Shown here piece after piece: positions 25,792 through 35,281 of a stretch of 64,000 nt of DNA. The DNA is taken from the NCBI GenBank assembly GCA_014867205.1, contig WGUO01000005.1, positions 43,108 to 107,107 of the forward strand, read 5' to 3'. A program made the position numbers and the translations under genes. Position 1 is the first letter of the stretch; each line of letters opens with the position of its first letter. A model generated the notes under the pieces. It did not search any database. It saw only the letters and a program-made list of their open reading frames with translations, and had not been told where the DNA came from. Source of the stretch: Muribaculaceae bacterium. GTDB taxonomy: Bacteria > Bacteroidota > Bacteroidia > Bacteroidales > Muribaculaceae.

Positions 25792-28700
25792 CTATTCAAT
25801 CCTCACCACTTTCTTGTTCACGATATATAGACCCGCCTCAAGAGCCCTGAGTTCCTGGCGGCTGAGTGACGTGCCTATCAGCATACCCTGTAGCGTGCAG
25901 ACCTCGAACGACTCATCTGCGCTGTCGGTCAGGGCTGTGATGTCCGTCTCTACTGAGGAGCGGCGCGTTCCGTAGACCTGCATCTCATGCACGGAGTTGC
26001 CGTAGCCTCCGATCCTCTTCTCGCAGTTGAGTCTGACATACTGGGCATCGGCCTCAGGGAAAGTCACAGTCTCGTGACCGCCCCGGCCATCCGACACGGA
26101 CTGCTGCCGCGTCCAGTTCTCGCCGTCGGTCGAGGTGTCGATACTGTACTCCCTGGCATACGCGCCCTCCCAATGGATCTCGACGCGGTTGAGCATGTAT
26201 CGGGTCTGCAGATTGACCATCAGCCACTGGCTGTCGGCCCATTCGCTCTCCCAGCGGGTGCCCATGTCGTCGTCGAAGGCGCGCGCGGCTATGTTGCCGT
26301 CGCGGCTTGACGAGGCACGCGCAGGTCTGCCCGATGCCAGATTGGCCTCCGAGACATCGCGGACCGCCACGGCTGCTGTGGTCAGACCATTGAAGTCGAG
26401 GGTATAGTCTCCCCTGACGTCGGCCCTGAACTCGCCGGACTCTATGTCATAACGCGCCGAGCCGTCTGTGACCTCCAGGCCGTTGCTGTCGGTTATCCTG
26501 ACATTTGCGGTGTATGTGTCAAGCGGGTGTACGCCTCCGAACTGGTTGCGTCCCTCGGCCGTGATGATACCCGTCTCGCCCGTGAGCAGGCTCATCGACA
26601 CCGGAGTAACCGAGATGTCCTTGAGTTTGGTCGACTCCTCCACGAGCACCTGCCGGCTCGACTGCAGCGAGCCGAGGCTGGCCGTCACCGTGTGCAGCCC
26701 GTAGGTATGCGGGGTAAACGAGTTGCCCTCGAAACTTGCGCTGCGGTCTGACGACCAGGTCACACCCTTGGCCTCAGACAGAGAGCCGTCGCGCCTTACC
26801 TGCATGGCGGCCAGCGGGCATTTCTCACCCTCGAGAGCGGTTGCGGGCAGTGTGATGTCGATTCCTACAGGTGCATCGGCCGCCATGTCGGCCGGAAGAC
26901 CTCCCACCTCGATCTCAAAAAGCGAATAGCCATAGTCAGTGCCCCTGCGCAGACAGTTGATTCTGACGAATCTTCCCCGGGCGTCGACCGCATGGCGGAC
27001 CTTCCCGGGCTGAGACAGTCCGCGCTGGCTGCACGCGACGCTCCAGACCGGTTCGCCGTCGGCGTCGGGTGCTGTCTCGACGTCATAGTCAGCGGCATAG
27101 GCAGCCTCCCAAAGTATCGACACATATGATATGTCATACTCCTTGCCGAGGTCGAGCATGATCCACTCGCTGTCAGTGTGCTGCGAGCCCCAGCGCGAGC
27201 CGGGGTCGCCGTCGGTGGCGTTCGAGGTGAGTGTCCCGGCGTTCTCCTCGCTGCTTGACTCGCATGCTGTGCCGCGAGCCACGTTTGGCAGCGGCGGAAG
27301 TACCGTAATCTGTCTGTCGGCCGTGCCTCCGTCATATGTGGCCGTCACTGTGTGTACACCCGCGCTCTGCGGAGAGTAGCGTCCGTCGCGCACGCTCTCG
27401 GCGGTTCCGTCGGGTAGAGTCACCGTCCATTTCGCGGCCGGAGTAGATGTGACGCCGTACTGGTCCTCAGTCTCGAGACTGAGCGCGAGCGTGCTTCCCG
27501 TCTCGACAATGGCCGGCACGCCCTTGATCTCGGAGCGTACGACGCGCGGTTTGTCATTGACTGTAAGCGAGAGTGTCTCCGACACATCTCCGCATGTGGC
27601 CGTAACGCTGATTTCCGTGCCGCGTGCCGCGCCGGCGCTGACGGTGAGGATGCCGTCGCGCAGTGTGGCCGGACCCTCTACAGTTACTGTCACCGGTTCA
27701 TCGGGTATTTGCGCGCCATACTGGTCGTAGGCCGTGGCCCGTATCTCGCTTGCCGCACCGGGCGGAAGCACGTTACCTTCGATGCTTGTCACCGAGACCC
27801 GATCGAGGTGAGCATCAGCGTCGAACACGGTGAGACTGCGCCCCGGCGCCGTCACGCTTCTCTCGGCCACACCGTCGCGGCTGAATGTGACGGTGCGTTC
27901 GGCGGTATCCGGATTATATACAATGTATGTCAGCGAGCCGTCATCGCGGCGGAAACAGTTGGCTGTCGGGATGTCGGCGGTAACGTCCTTTTCCCTCTCA
28001 CCGTAGGTGAGGTGGTTGTGTATCACGTAATAGGATATGTGGCCCGTGTCTACCGAGCGCGCTATTCCGAAATTGCCGGCGAGAGCCTCGTCAAATATCT
28101 TGGCCGCACCTTTCGGGTCATAGCGCTCCATATAGCAGAGCACCACGTTGCCGACCGACTGCTCGGCGAGCGGTCCTCCCTCCTTAGAGTCCTCGAACCA
28201 CCTGTAGGATGTCGAGCCTATCATGGTCTCATAGTCCCACTTCACGAAGTCAAGGTCATCCGAAAGATAGTTGAGGCATGGAGACACCGGCATCCACTGG
28301 ATGGAGTGCATCCAGAGCGGGTCGCCCGAGAACCATGTCCACCAGCCAATGCCCTTTGAGGTGATATTGGTGTTGTATGGGGCCGTATATAGCGAATAGT
28401 CATAGTTGCCGGTGCGGTCGGGGTGGATATGGTCACGGTCGAACCAATACTCGGCTGTGGCATGGCTCTCGGTGAGCCATCCGAATATTCCGGCGTCGCG
28501 CATATCCTTGTCTCCGAGTGCGACACCGAGCATGTACACGCCGCCCCATCCCTGCATAGCCTCCGACGATGACTCCTGGCCGTTGCCGTTGTCATTGCCA
28601 TGGTCGCCCAGGCCGCCGGCATAGGAATGTCCGGCCCAGGGGTCGAGTGTGCGCAGGAATGGAAACCTCGTGTCCTGACGGTCATAATTGGCGTAATCCT

Positions 28701-30171
28701 TCGCGATCATGCGAAGAATCTCACCATATCCGGCCGCGAAATCGGGGTCTTCCATGCAGAGCTGCGCGGCCGCATATATGAAATAGCCATAATGGAAGTG
28801 GTGGTCGTTGAACGCGTCTGAGTCGTAACTGACGTCGAACCCGAGCATACCTCCCCAGCGCGGGTAGTAGGAGAAGAATCGTGTCTCCTCGCCGGGGGTA
28901 TATGTCAGCCAGTCCTCGAGTGCGGCGCGGAGGGCCGCTTTCGAGCGTGTGTATATCTCCTCCTCGCCGGACTGGCGGGCGAATGTCATGTTGAGCGCCA
29001 TCTGGGTCAATCCCTTGCCGCCCCAGTATGTGTCGGCTCCGAAGCCTCCCTCGGCCGCATAACGAGACATAAGCTTGCGCATCACCTCGTGGTCATAGCC
29101 GGGGTCATGGCTGCTGTCGGGTGCGGCATAGAAGGGGAGCATCCCTCCGAAACGGTAGGCGTATGAGTAGTGGCCCCGATCTGAGCGCGCCATCTTCATC
29201 TGGCCGCGCGGAGTGAGGTATTCCGTGCCGTCGAATGGGAGCGTAGCGCCGGTCATATGCTTGTAGGCGTGGGGCAGAAACCCCTGCATTACCGGAGCGT
29301 CAGCACTGCCGTCGCGCAGGTTCTCGGCCCTGACGTCCCAGTTTGTCGTCAGTGTTGATGTGCGCTCGTCATATACCCATGATACTGTGGTGGATCGGAC
29401 GGCCGTGGCGGCATAGGCTCCGTATTCATCGAATGCCTCGGCCGAGGGGAGCAGCCCGACCGACACCCAGTCGGTACCACTGATCCTGAGCATGTCGGGC
29501 GCGAGCTCAACCTCGGCCTCACTGCTGTGCCAGATGCCATATAGGTCGTTGCCGATGCGCAGGGCGAGACCCTCCGCGTCGCGTGCCACGAGCTCCGGTG
29601 CCTGCGAGAAGGCCAGTTCGGGTGTGGCGTCGCTGAACTCTACAAGGGTGAACGGGTTGCCGTGGACCAGGGTGGCGAGCATATGCGAACGGCCCTTGGC
29701 AGAGGCCATCATTATCTCCACGTCCCAGTCGTGCCAATCGTAGGCGGTCGCGTCGGCAGCCGTGAAATCTTTCGCCCCCACGCGAATCCAGCTGTCGGGC
29801 TTGACCTCGGTACCGTTCTCGTTCCAGTGGGTGGGGTAGCATATGTCGACACCCTCGGCCGATGTCTTTATCATGGCCGGATAACTCCACATCGCGCCTG
29901 AGAACCGGTTGTTGAGCAGGTCGGTCCACCAGTCGTTGGTCGGTATGGGCCTCGGATTTCCCTCGGCGTCGGTCTCCACGGCGAAGATCTGCCGGGTGAG
30001 CATCCGCGAGGCGTTGAAGCCGGCGTGCTCGTCAGTGCGTGCCTTGTAGGCCGGGGGCGCGGGCGCGTAGCTGCCCGAGCCGACACTCACCGGGGCCTGG
30101 GCATATGAGGCGACACATGCCGCGGCAGCCACGGCTGCGCCTGACAGCACGCCCAAATATCTATCGTACAT
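25792..30171 (-). CDS. secreted GH81 endo-beta-1,3-glucanase with discoidin domains and T9SS tail
   Basis: A 1459-residue enzyme expected to cut beta-1,3-glucans such as laminarin or fungal wall glucan outside the cell. The start is the ATG at 30171, which opens a signal peptide ending near VASYAQA; the frame extends 15 codons upstream without better support. Residues about 50-740 form the GH81 domain: NDHHFHYGYFIYAAA with D456 and NGQESSSEAMQGW with E533 and E537. The D-E spacing of 77 and E-E spacing of 4 agree with the GH81 catalytic set as I recall it. Ig-like segments follow, with discoidin (F5/8 type C) domains near 960-1090 and 1275-1400 and a T9SS tail. It is the last gene of the four-gene operon. 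Confidence 0.93.
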   Translation of the reverse strand: MYDRYLGVLSGAAVAAAACVASYAQAPVSVGSGSYAPAPPAYKARTDEHAGFNASRMLTRQIFAVETDAEGNPRPIPTNDWWTDLLNNRFSGAMWSYPAMIKTSAEGVDICYPTHWNENGTEVKPDSWIRVGAKDFTAADATAYDWHDWDVEIMMASAKGRSHMLATLVHGNPFTLVEFSDATPELAFSQAPELVARDAEGLALRIGNDLYGIWHSSEAEVELAPDMLRISGTDWVSVGLLPSAEAFDEYGAYAATAVRSTTVSWVYDERTSTLTTNWDVRAENLRDGSADAPVMQGFLPHAYKHMTGATLPFDGTEYLTPRGQMKMARSDRGHYSYAYRFGGMLPFYAAPDSSHDPGYDHEVMRKLMSRYAAEGGFGADTYWGGKGLTQMALNMTFARQSGEEEIYTRSKAALRAALEDWLTYTPGEETRFFSYYPRWGGMLGFDVSYDSDAFNDHHFHYGYFIYAAAQLCMEDPDFAAGYGEILRMIAKDYANYDRQDTRFPFLRTLDPWAGHSYAGGLGDHGNDNGNGQESSSEAMQGWGGVYMLGVALGDKDMRDAGIFGWLTESHATAEYWFDRDHIHPDRTGNYDYSLYTAPYNTNITSKGIGWWTWFSGDPLWMHSIQWMPVSPCLNYLSDDLDFVKWDYETMIGSTSYRWFEDSKEGGPLAEQSVGNVVLCYMERYDPKGAAKIFDEALAGNFGIARSVDTGHISYYVIHNHLTYGEREKDVTADIPTANCFRRDDGSLTYIVYNPDTAERTVTFSRDGVAERSVTAPGRSLTVFDADAHLDRVSVTSIEGNVLPPGAASEIRATAYDQYGAQIPDEPVTVTVEGPATLRDGILTVSAGAARGTEISVTATCGDVSETLSLTVNDKPRVVRSEIKGVPAIVETGSTLALSLETEDQYGVTSTPAAKWTVTLPDGTAESVRDGRYSPQSAGVHTVTATYDGGTADRQITVLPPLPNVARGTACESSSEENAGTLTSNATDGDPGSRWGSQHTDSEWIMLDLGKEYDISYVSILWEAAYAADYDVETAPDADGEPVWSVACSQRGLSQPGKVRHAVDARGRFVRINCLRRGTDYGYSLFEIEVGGLPADMAADAPVGIDITLPATALEGEKCPLAAMQVRRDGSLSEAKGVTWSSDRSASFEGNSFTPHTYGLHTVTASLGSLQSSRQVLVEESTKLKDISVTPVSMSLLTGETGIITAEGRNQFGGVHPLDTYTANVRITDSNGLEVTDGSARYDIESGEFRADVRGDYTLDFNGLTTAAVAVRDVSEANLASGRPARASSSRDGNIAARAFDDDMGTRWESEWADSQWLMVNLQTRYMLNRVEIHWEGAYAREYSIDTSTDGENWTRQQSVSDGRGGHETVTFPEADAQYVRLNCEKRIGGYGNSVHEMQVYGTRRSSVETDITALTDSADESFEVCTLQGMLIGTSLSRQELRALEAGLYIVNKKVVRIE

Positions 30172-30255
30172 TATTGTTGAGGTTTTAAGAAAGCCGCAGT
30201 GCGGTAATGGTGACACACTGCGGCCTTCTGGGGAATGTAGGATTAGGATTTTCGA

Positions 30256-32496
30256 TTATTTAATAACCTTCTTGCCGTTGACAATGTAGATGCCCTTGCC
30301 AAGTCCGGAGAGGATCTCAGATGCGTTCTCGCCCTGCCCGACCTTGACACCTTGCATGTTGAACACGGTAACGAATCCGCTTTCTGCAACAGGCATCGTG
30401 ATCACCGAAGTCTCCATGCCGTCGGCGGGAGTGCCGAAGAGACTGATGCCGTAGAGCTTGTTGCCATAGTGATGGGGGTTGTTGGATTCCTTCGGGATGA
30501 CGATGATTGTCTGAACCTTAGAGAGTGCCGCACCTGTGTGGATGGGTGCGCGGAATATGCTGGATGACACCTCATGTGTCGCAACGATACGGTCGTTTAC
30601 ATCTCCCTCCACGCCGCGATCGGAGGTCATCTCGACGACGGTCTCGTTCGAGCTGCCGTCAAAGAGGATAACTGTGTAGTGTTTCGGGCATGCTCCCTCC
30701 CAGCGGAACATGATCATGTCAAGGTCACACTCGCCGCCGAGGTCGATTCGGAGGGCCTTGCCGGCCTCGATATCCTCGTCTGCCCATGTATGGACAACCG
30801 TGTTTTCCCTATTTGAGAGGACTGTAGGATTCTCGATCTCATCCTCGCCAAACAGTACCTTGTAGCTCAGGGGGTAGAACTGGTCTGCCGCATCTGCTGC
30901 AACAGTGAGACTGATGTTGGCGGACTTTATCTCGCCATACTGTGCGTATACCTCAAGCATGCCTTTCTCGGCAGCCTCGAATTCGCTGCTCTCGAGCTCA
31001 GTGTCGTTCACAAAGAACTTGACGGCTGTCTGGTCAATCTCGAATGGAGCCTCATACTGGTCGAGCATGGCTGCCGTGAACGAGACCTTCTCGCCTGTGA
31101 CGAGGTTGTCGGCGGAAGCCTCAAGCGTCAGCGTGGTTGCCTCGGGAGCGGTATATTCCTGGCCTGCAACATAAATCTCCTTCACCTGAGGCTTGCCGTT
31201 GGGGTTGTCGGCGTCGCGCACGGCCACATAGCGTGTCGCTGTCTTGTCGGACGGAATATAGAGGTTCAGGGTGTTGGCGTTGCGGTCGAGGACATTGCTT
31301 GCGGTCCAGCCCTCCAGTTCATTGGCCTTCCATACCATATTTGCATCCTCGGGAAGAGTGCAGCCGGTCGCGCCGAGGCATACGGTATACTTGCCACCCG
31401 ACTTTGCGCCGTAGGAGACGGCAACCTCGTCTACGATATATTCCTTGCCGAGGTCAACGATAACCCACGAGTCACCTCCGCCCCATTGGCCGTTGAACTC
31501 GTAATATGTCTCCTCGTCTCCGTCTGTAGCATTCTCGAAGGGATGCTCTACGGGGAATTTGACATTGCCGTCTTCGTTAAGCTCAGTCGATACACGGCCG
31601 GCGATGGCCTTTGCACCCTCGATCTTGTCTGTAGTCCAGTCGTGGGTAACGATGAAGACTGCAGTGCCGGAGACCTCAGTCTCGTTCACTGTGCCCCTGG
31701 CGGTCAGGTTGAACACGCCGTAAGCGTCAGCTGTCACGGTGTAGCTGCCCTTCTCGACCTCGGCAATGGTCAGGCCATCGTGGTCGGCGCTGAGAGTGAG
31801 TCCCTCTACGTCATCAAGACTGACGGGCTCGCCAAGCACGTTGAGAGCCTCGACTGTGACAGTTGCGCTCTCACCCTTAACCACAGGCTGAGTCTCGCTG
31901 ACCTTGAGCGACTTAACCTCATCCTTGCCCTGGATGTTGGCGATCCTGACCTCGTAGATGTTTGATCCGTATTGGCTTGCCCAATTGTTATATGCGTCGG
32001 CATAGATGAGTACATACTGTGCGTGTGCCGGTGTGCCAAGAGTCAGATTGTCGGTGAATCCATCCTCATTTTCCACGCCGCCTGTCGCAATCTTTTTCAG
32101 GCCGGCAAGTGTCTCCTCGCTGATGACGTTATACATCTCGGGTGCATCCTCAGTGCCGAAATTAGTCGCAGTGTAGGAAATCGGATCGGTTGAGGCATAG
32201 ACTGAATATGCGGTGGGATGTGATGCCTCCCATTTAATCTCGATGTCCGTGAAATCCAGGGCTTCGCCGAGGTCAATGAGTGCCCAGTCGGCTGCTCCCT
32301 TGGCGGCAGCCCCGCCGATGGCCTGCCAGTTTGTCCCTTCGTTGCCGTCGGTAACGTTTGCTGCTGTCTCGGGTCTTGACGATGTCACTACTTCCGCGCC
32401 TTGGGCGAGGTTATCGACTGTGTTCCAGTCGATTGCTGCCACTGAGACGACTGCTGTAAGCGCGCCGATTGTGGCGAATGTCATAAGTTTTTTCAT
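30256..32496 (-). CDS. secreted multi-discoidin protein with T9SS tail
   Basis: A 746-residue non-enzymatic protein with an N-terminal signal. Three discoidin/F5-8C-like modules lie near 25-190, 290-450 and 555-690 (TDGNEGTNWQ with ADWALIDLGE; TDGDEETYYEF with SWVIVDLGKEY; ALRIDLGGECDLDMIMFRWEG), separated by bacterial Ig-like domains near 195-285 and 455-550. A T9SS domain ends in GIYIVNGKKVIK. The modules resemble those in the GH81 protein, so the likely role is binding the same glucan, taking the place of a SusD- or SGBP-type surface binder. It lies 56 nt downstream of the GH128 gene and 84 nt before the GH81 start. Ligand assignment is inferred. Confidence 0.87.
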   Translation of the reverse strand: MKKLMTFATIGALTAVVSVAAIDWNTVDNLAQGAEVVTSSRPETAANVTDGNEGTNWQAIGGAAAKGAADWALIDLGEALDFTDIEIKWEASHPTAYSVYASTDPISYTATNFGTEDAPEMYNVISEETLAGLKKIATGGVENEDGFTDNLTLGTPAHAQYVLIYADAYNNWASQYGSNIYEVRIANIQGKDEVKSLKVSETQPVVKGESATVTVEALNVLGEPVSLDDVEGLTLSADHDGLTIAEVEKGSYTVTADAYGVFNLTARGTVNETEVSGTAVFIVTHDWTTDKIEGAKAIAGRVSTELNEDGNVKFPVEHPFENATDGDEETYYEFNGQWGGGDSWVIVDLGKEYIVDEVAVSYGAKSGGKYTVCLGATGCTLPEDANMVWKANELEGWTASNVLDRNANTLNLYIPSDKTATRYVAVRDADNPNGKPQVKEIYVAGQEYTAPEATTLTLEASADNLVTGEKVSFTAAMLDQYEAPFEIDQTAVKFFVNDTELESSEFEAAEKGMLEVYAQYGEIKSANISLTVAADAADQFYPLSYKVLFGEDEIENPTVLSNRENTVVHTWADEDIEAGKALRIDLGGECDLDMIMFRWEGACPKHYTVILFDGSSNETVVEMTSDRGVEGDVNDRIVATHEVSSSIFRAPIHTGAALSKVQTIIVIPKESNNPHHYGNKLYGISLFGTPADGMETSVITMPVAESGFVTVFNMQGVKVGQGENASEILSGLGKGIYIVNGKKVIK

Positions 32497-32552
32497 ATTC
32501 TTGTTTTGTTATTGTGTTGATTGGTTAACTACTTTCGGAAAAAATTAAGATG

Positions 32553-34001
32553 TTATCTGATTATCACTTTTTCGCCTCCCGTAATATAGATGCCGCGGGG
32601 GAGGCCGTCGGTGGCGTGCGTCTTCTCGACACCTGTACGCAGACAGGTGCCGTCTATGCCGAACACGTCGACGGTCTGCGAGCAGGCGTCAGTGACGCCT
32701 GGGATGCCGTTTGTGTCATCGATTCTCAGCGCGGCGATACGTATTCCGCTCGGCTGGGCCGGATTGGCGTCTGCCACACGGATTGTCTGCCTGCCGGCTT
32801 TCAAGCCCATTGCGAAGTCGACGCCGGTATATTCGTCGTCAGAGCCTGTGAGGGTGAATGTCCTCGGCTCGCTCAGAATGCCGGTTACATTGCCGTTGCC
32901 GTCCGTGGCGTCAATCTCGACACAGGGGTCGAAACGGCGGGGCTCTCCCTGTCCGCTGACCATGAGGGTAAGGGTGTAGGTGGCGTCGCGCGGGATTTCA
33001 AGCTGATATTCCACCCATGCGCCGCCGTTGAAGCGGCTGATCTCTATCGGCTCCGGATTCTCGCTGCATCCCTTGCTGTATGAGCCGAGAAGACATCCAT
33101 ACTGCGAGATGTAGTGCGATGCTGGAATCCATTCTCCAGTGGCGAAATAGCGCTCGATGTCGAACTCCCACATGTTCTCATAGACAATTCCCTGCTCGGA
33201 GAGCTCGCGGGGATCCTCGCCGTGGCCGGTGATGAGCAGTCCGAAGTTAGGACCTTTGGGCGCCGATGACTCGCCCACAGGCTTGAACCATGCGTAGCGG
33301 AAAATCCAGGGTGTCTTCTCAAGCCATTCCAGACTCTGCATCATGGTCGAGATCTGGGCATCGGGCTGCACGGTGCTGTTGGGGTTGCCCTCCTCGGGCC
33401 AGTAGCAGAACTCGGTGACCCATACGGGCTTGCCATATTTGTTATGGAATTTCTCGGCCAGTTCCTTCATGACGCCGGTGCCTCCGTAACTGTGTACGGC
33501 CGTGAAGTCAAAGGCATCATCGCCGACAAGGGCCACAAACTCATCCATCCACTGTACAGGATCATGATAAGGTGGATTAGGCGAATAGTTGAGGGCGGGG
33601 GCCACGAGCTGCAGGCCGAGTTCGGCGGCAAGTGCGCGGACATCGCCCCATCTTGCGGCTGCCTCTGCGGGCGTCATGTTGGCCTGATTGCTGAAATTCG
33701 GCTCATTGAAGCCGAGCAGATACCTCACCTCGGGATGCTCCTTGACATACGACCGGATTCCCTCGGCGTCATAGTTGCCGTTCCAGCACATGGGCACGAA
33801 CTCCATGGCGGTCTCGTCGCGGAGGTAACGTCCTACCGAGGGCCCCCAGTTGTAATACCAGGACACGCCCGGAGCAATCGCCTCCATCTGGGCCTTGAAA
33901 CGGAATTCATTCTCGCTGACACCGCGTTTCGGGCTTTTGGCAATGCCCGGAACGACGGTGACTGTTGTCAGTATAGCGATTATTAAGGATTTGAGTCTCA
34001 T
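32553..34001 (-). CDS. secreted GH128 endo-beta-1,3-glucanase with CBM and T9SS tail
   Basis: A 482-residue enzyme. After the signal peptide, residues about 25-270 match the Glyco_hydro_cc/GH128 fold. GFNEPNF contains the acid/base E100, and VWVTEFCYW contains the nucleophile E197. SWYYNWGPS and HSYGG are also typical. Residues about 290-415 resemble a CBM6-like beta-sandwich (GGAWVEYQLEIP, FAMGLKAGRQTIRV). The tail ends in GIYITGGEKVIIR, a T9SS sorting signal. The enzyme should cleave beta-1,3-glucan internally, complementing GH81. It lies 38 nt after the first gene of the operon. Confidence 0.92.
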   Translation of the reverse strand: MRLKSLIIAILTTVTVVPGIAKSPKRGVSENEFRFKAQMEAIAPGVSWYYNWGPSVGRYLRDETAMEFVPMCWNGNYDAEGIRSYVKEHPEVRYLLGFNEPNFSNQANMTPAEAAARWGDVRALAAELGLQLVAPALNYSPNPPYHDPVQWMDEFVALVGDDAFDFTAVHSYGGTGVMKELAEKFHNKYGKPVWVTEFCYWPEEGNPNSTVQPDAQISTMMQSLEWLEKTPWIFRYAWFKPVGESSAPKGPNFGLLITGHGEDPRELSEQGIVYENMWEFDIERYFATGEWIPASHYISQYGCLLGSYSKGCSENPEPIEISRFNGGAWVEYQLEIPRDATYTLTLMVSGQGEPRRFDPCVEIDATDGNGNVTGILSEPRTFTLTGSDDEYTGVDFAMGLKAGRQTIRVADANPAQPSGIRIAALRIDDTNGIPGVTDACSQTVDVFGIDGTCLRTGVEKTHATDGLPRGIYITGGEKVIIR

Positions 34002-34039
34002 GATGTGGTACGATTGAGTTACCGCAGATCAGTGTCAGG

Positions 34040-34963
34040 TCAGCGCACCGTTATCTTTTCGACATTCTTGCCTGAGCGTACCATATAGACGCCCGAGGCG
34101 AGTCCGTCAAGTCCGAGCACAGTTCCCTTTGTGGAGCGGATCATGCGGCCTGCCATGTCGAAGAGGTCGATGCCTCCGGCGGGGGCGCTGACAGTGCGGT
34201 TGCCAACCACGAGGCCCGCGTTGTCGGCGACTGTGTCGGCGATGCCTGACTCGTCTACATTATAGAAGTAGCATGCGTCGATTGCAAACGATGTGTCTTT
34301 GACATTGCCTGCAAGGAACGAGAGAAGGTTGCCCTCCCAGGCCTCGAGGTGATTGGGGTTGAACGCCGGCCAGAGTTTTCTGAGGTCGTTGACGCTGAAG
34401 TCTATGCCCTGCCATTCGGAAGTTATGGCTCCCATTGTCGGGATGATGGTGCCGTTGTCGTTATAGTTGGCGCCGATCGCGAACTTGCCGGGAGTCGAGC
34501 CGAGCTCGGGCTTGTCGAGAAGGATGAAGCATACAGACTCGGGGGCGTTCTCGGTGGGTGTCATATAAGCCATATGGAAACGTGTCTCGTCGTTGATCAT
34601 GGAGAGGTCGAGAGGCTCTACGACAGCGATGCCGCCGCCCGACCAGCCGGCATTGCCGAGCACCTTGAGCGATATGTAGCCACCCTCGTCAAAGTCCACG
34701 CGGGGCTGCGAGTCGTCGCCCGGAGCGATGCCTGCCCAATAATAGAGGGGACGTGGCGCGCTCGCGCCGTCGGGACCTATGTACTGGAGTTTCGCCCCCT
34801 TTGCCTCGAAACTTGCGACCGCGTGGTCGGAGAGAACGATGTATCCTACTTCCGACACATTCTTCTCGATGATGGGGTTGTTGGAGGGATCGCACTGATA
34901 ACCCTGAGCGTTTGCCCCGAGAGCCATTACGGCTCCCATTGCGGCGAGTGAAAGTTTTTTCAT
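34040..34963 (-). CDS. secreted T9SS protein of unknown function, first gene of the glucan operon
   Basis: A 307-residue protein starting at the ATG at 34963 (signal peptide MKKLSLAAMGAVMALGANA); the frame is open upstream but runs into the promoter. One beta-sandwich-like domain of about 200 residues follows (GGYISLKVLGNAGWSGGGIAVV, FHMAYMTPT, FAIDACYFYNVDE), reminiscent of carbohydrate-binding or adhesin folds in Bacteroidales. A T9SS tail ends in GKNVEKITVR. As the promoter-proximal gene before GH128, a discoidin protein and GH81, it is probably a beta-1,3-glucan-binding protein; this is inferred from position. I do not recognise its family. Confidence 0.82.
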   Translation of the reverse strand: MKKLSLAAMGAVMALGANAQGYQCDPSNNPIIEKNVSEVGYIVLSDHAVASFEAKGAKLQYIGPDGASAPRPLYYWAGIAPGDDSQPRVDFDEGGYISLKVLGNAGWSGGGIAVVEPLDLSMINDETRFHMAYMTPTENAPESVCFILLDKPELGSTPGKFAIGANYNDNGTIIPTMGAITSEWQGIDFSVNDLRKLWPAFNPNHLEAWEGNLLSFLAGNVKDTSFAIDACYFYNVDESGIADTVADNAGLVVGNRTVSAPAGGIDLFDMAGRMIRSTKGTVLGLDGLASGVYMVRSGKNVEKITVR

Positions 34964-35084
34964 AATTTTGTTGTTTTGGTTTTGGTTGTGTTGATTGTTG
35001 TTTAAAATTTCTGTGTCATCAGTCTTCGGCAATTTTGGTGCATACGGCTTATGTATGTCACCCATGCCGCAGTCGAATCGCGCT

Positions 35085-35116
35085 GCAAAATTAACGCGGC
35101 GGCCACGTGCCCCCAA
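35085..35116 (-). promoter_or_regulatory. promoter of the beta-glucan operon
   Basis: On the minus strand TAATTTTGC (complement of 35085-35093) follows a TTG (complement of 35114-35116) at 20 nt. It predicts a 5' leader of about 115 nt before the ATG at 34963. The whole 34964-35281 gap is non-coding and also holds the palindrome at 35205-35236. Confidence 0.65.
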
Positions 35117-35204
35117 CTTTTTTGCCCCTACCCGTTACCTACATCGAAAAATTACCACCCCTACAACGACTCTACATGAGATTATCAAAATAATAATATT
35201 CAAT

Positions 35205-35236
35205 AAGATGTCTTAAAACATGTTATAAAACATCTT
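35205..35236. promoter_or_regulatory. 32-bp near-perfect palindrome, candidate operator
   Basis: The left arm AAGATGTCTTAAAACA and right arm TGTTATAAAACATCTT are complementary at 14 of 16 positions with no spacer. It lies 45 bp before the regulator ATG and about 90 bp upstream of the operon's -33 region, where an operator for the divergent regulator would be expected. It lacks a GC-rich stem or T run, so it is not a terminator. Confidence 0.6.
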
Positions 35237-35281
35237 TTCAAAGATACCTCTACATGATAAAAATTTTGCATATTTGCAGAC

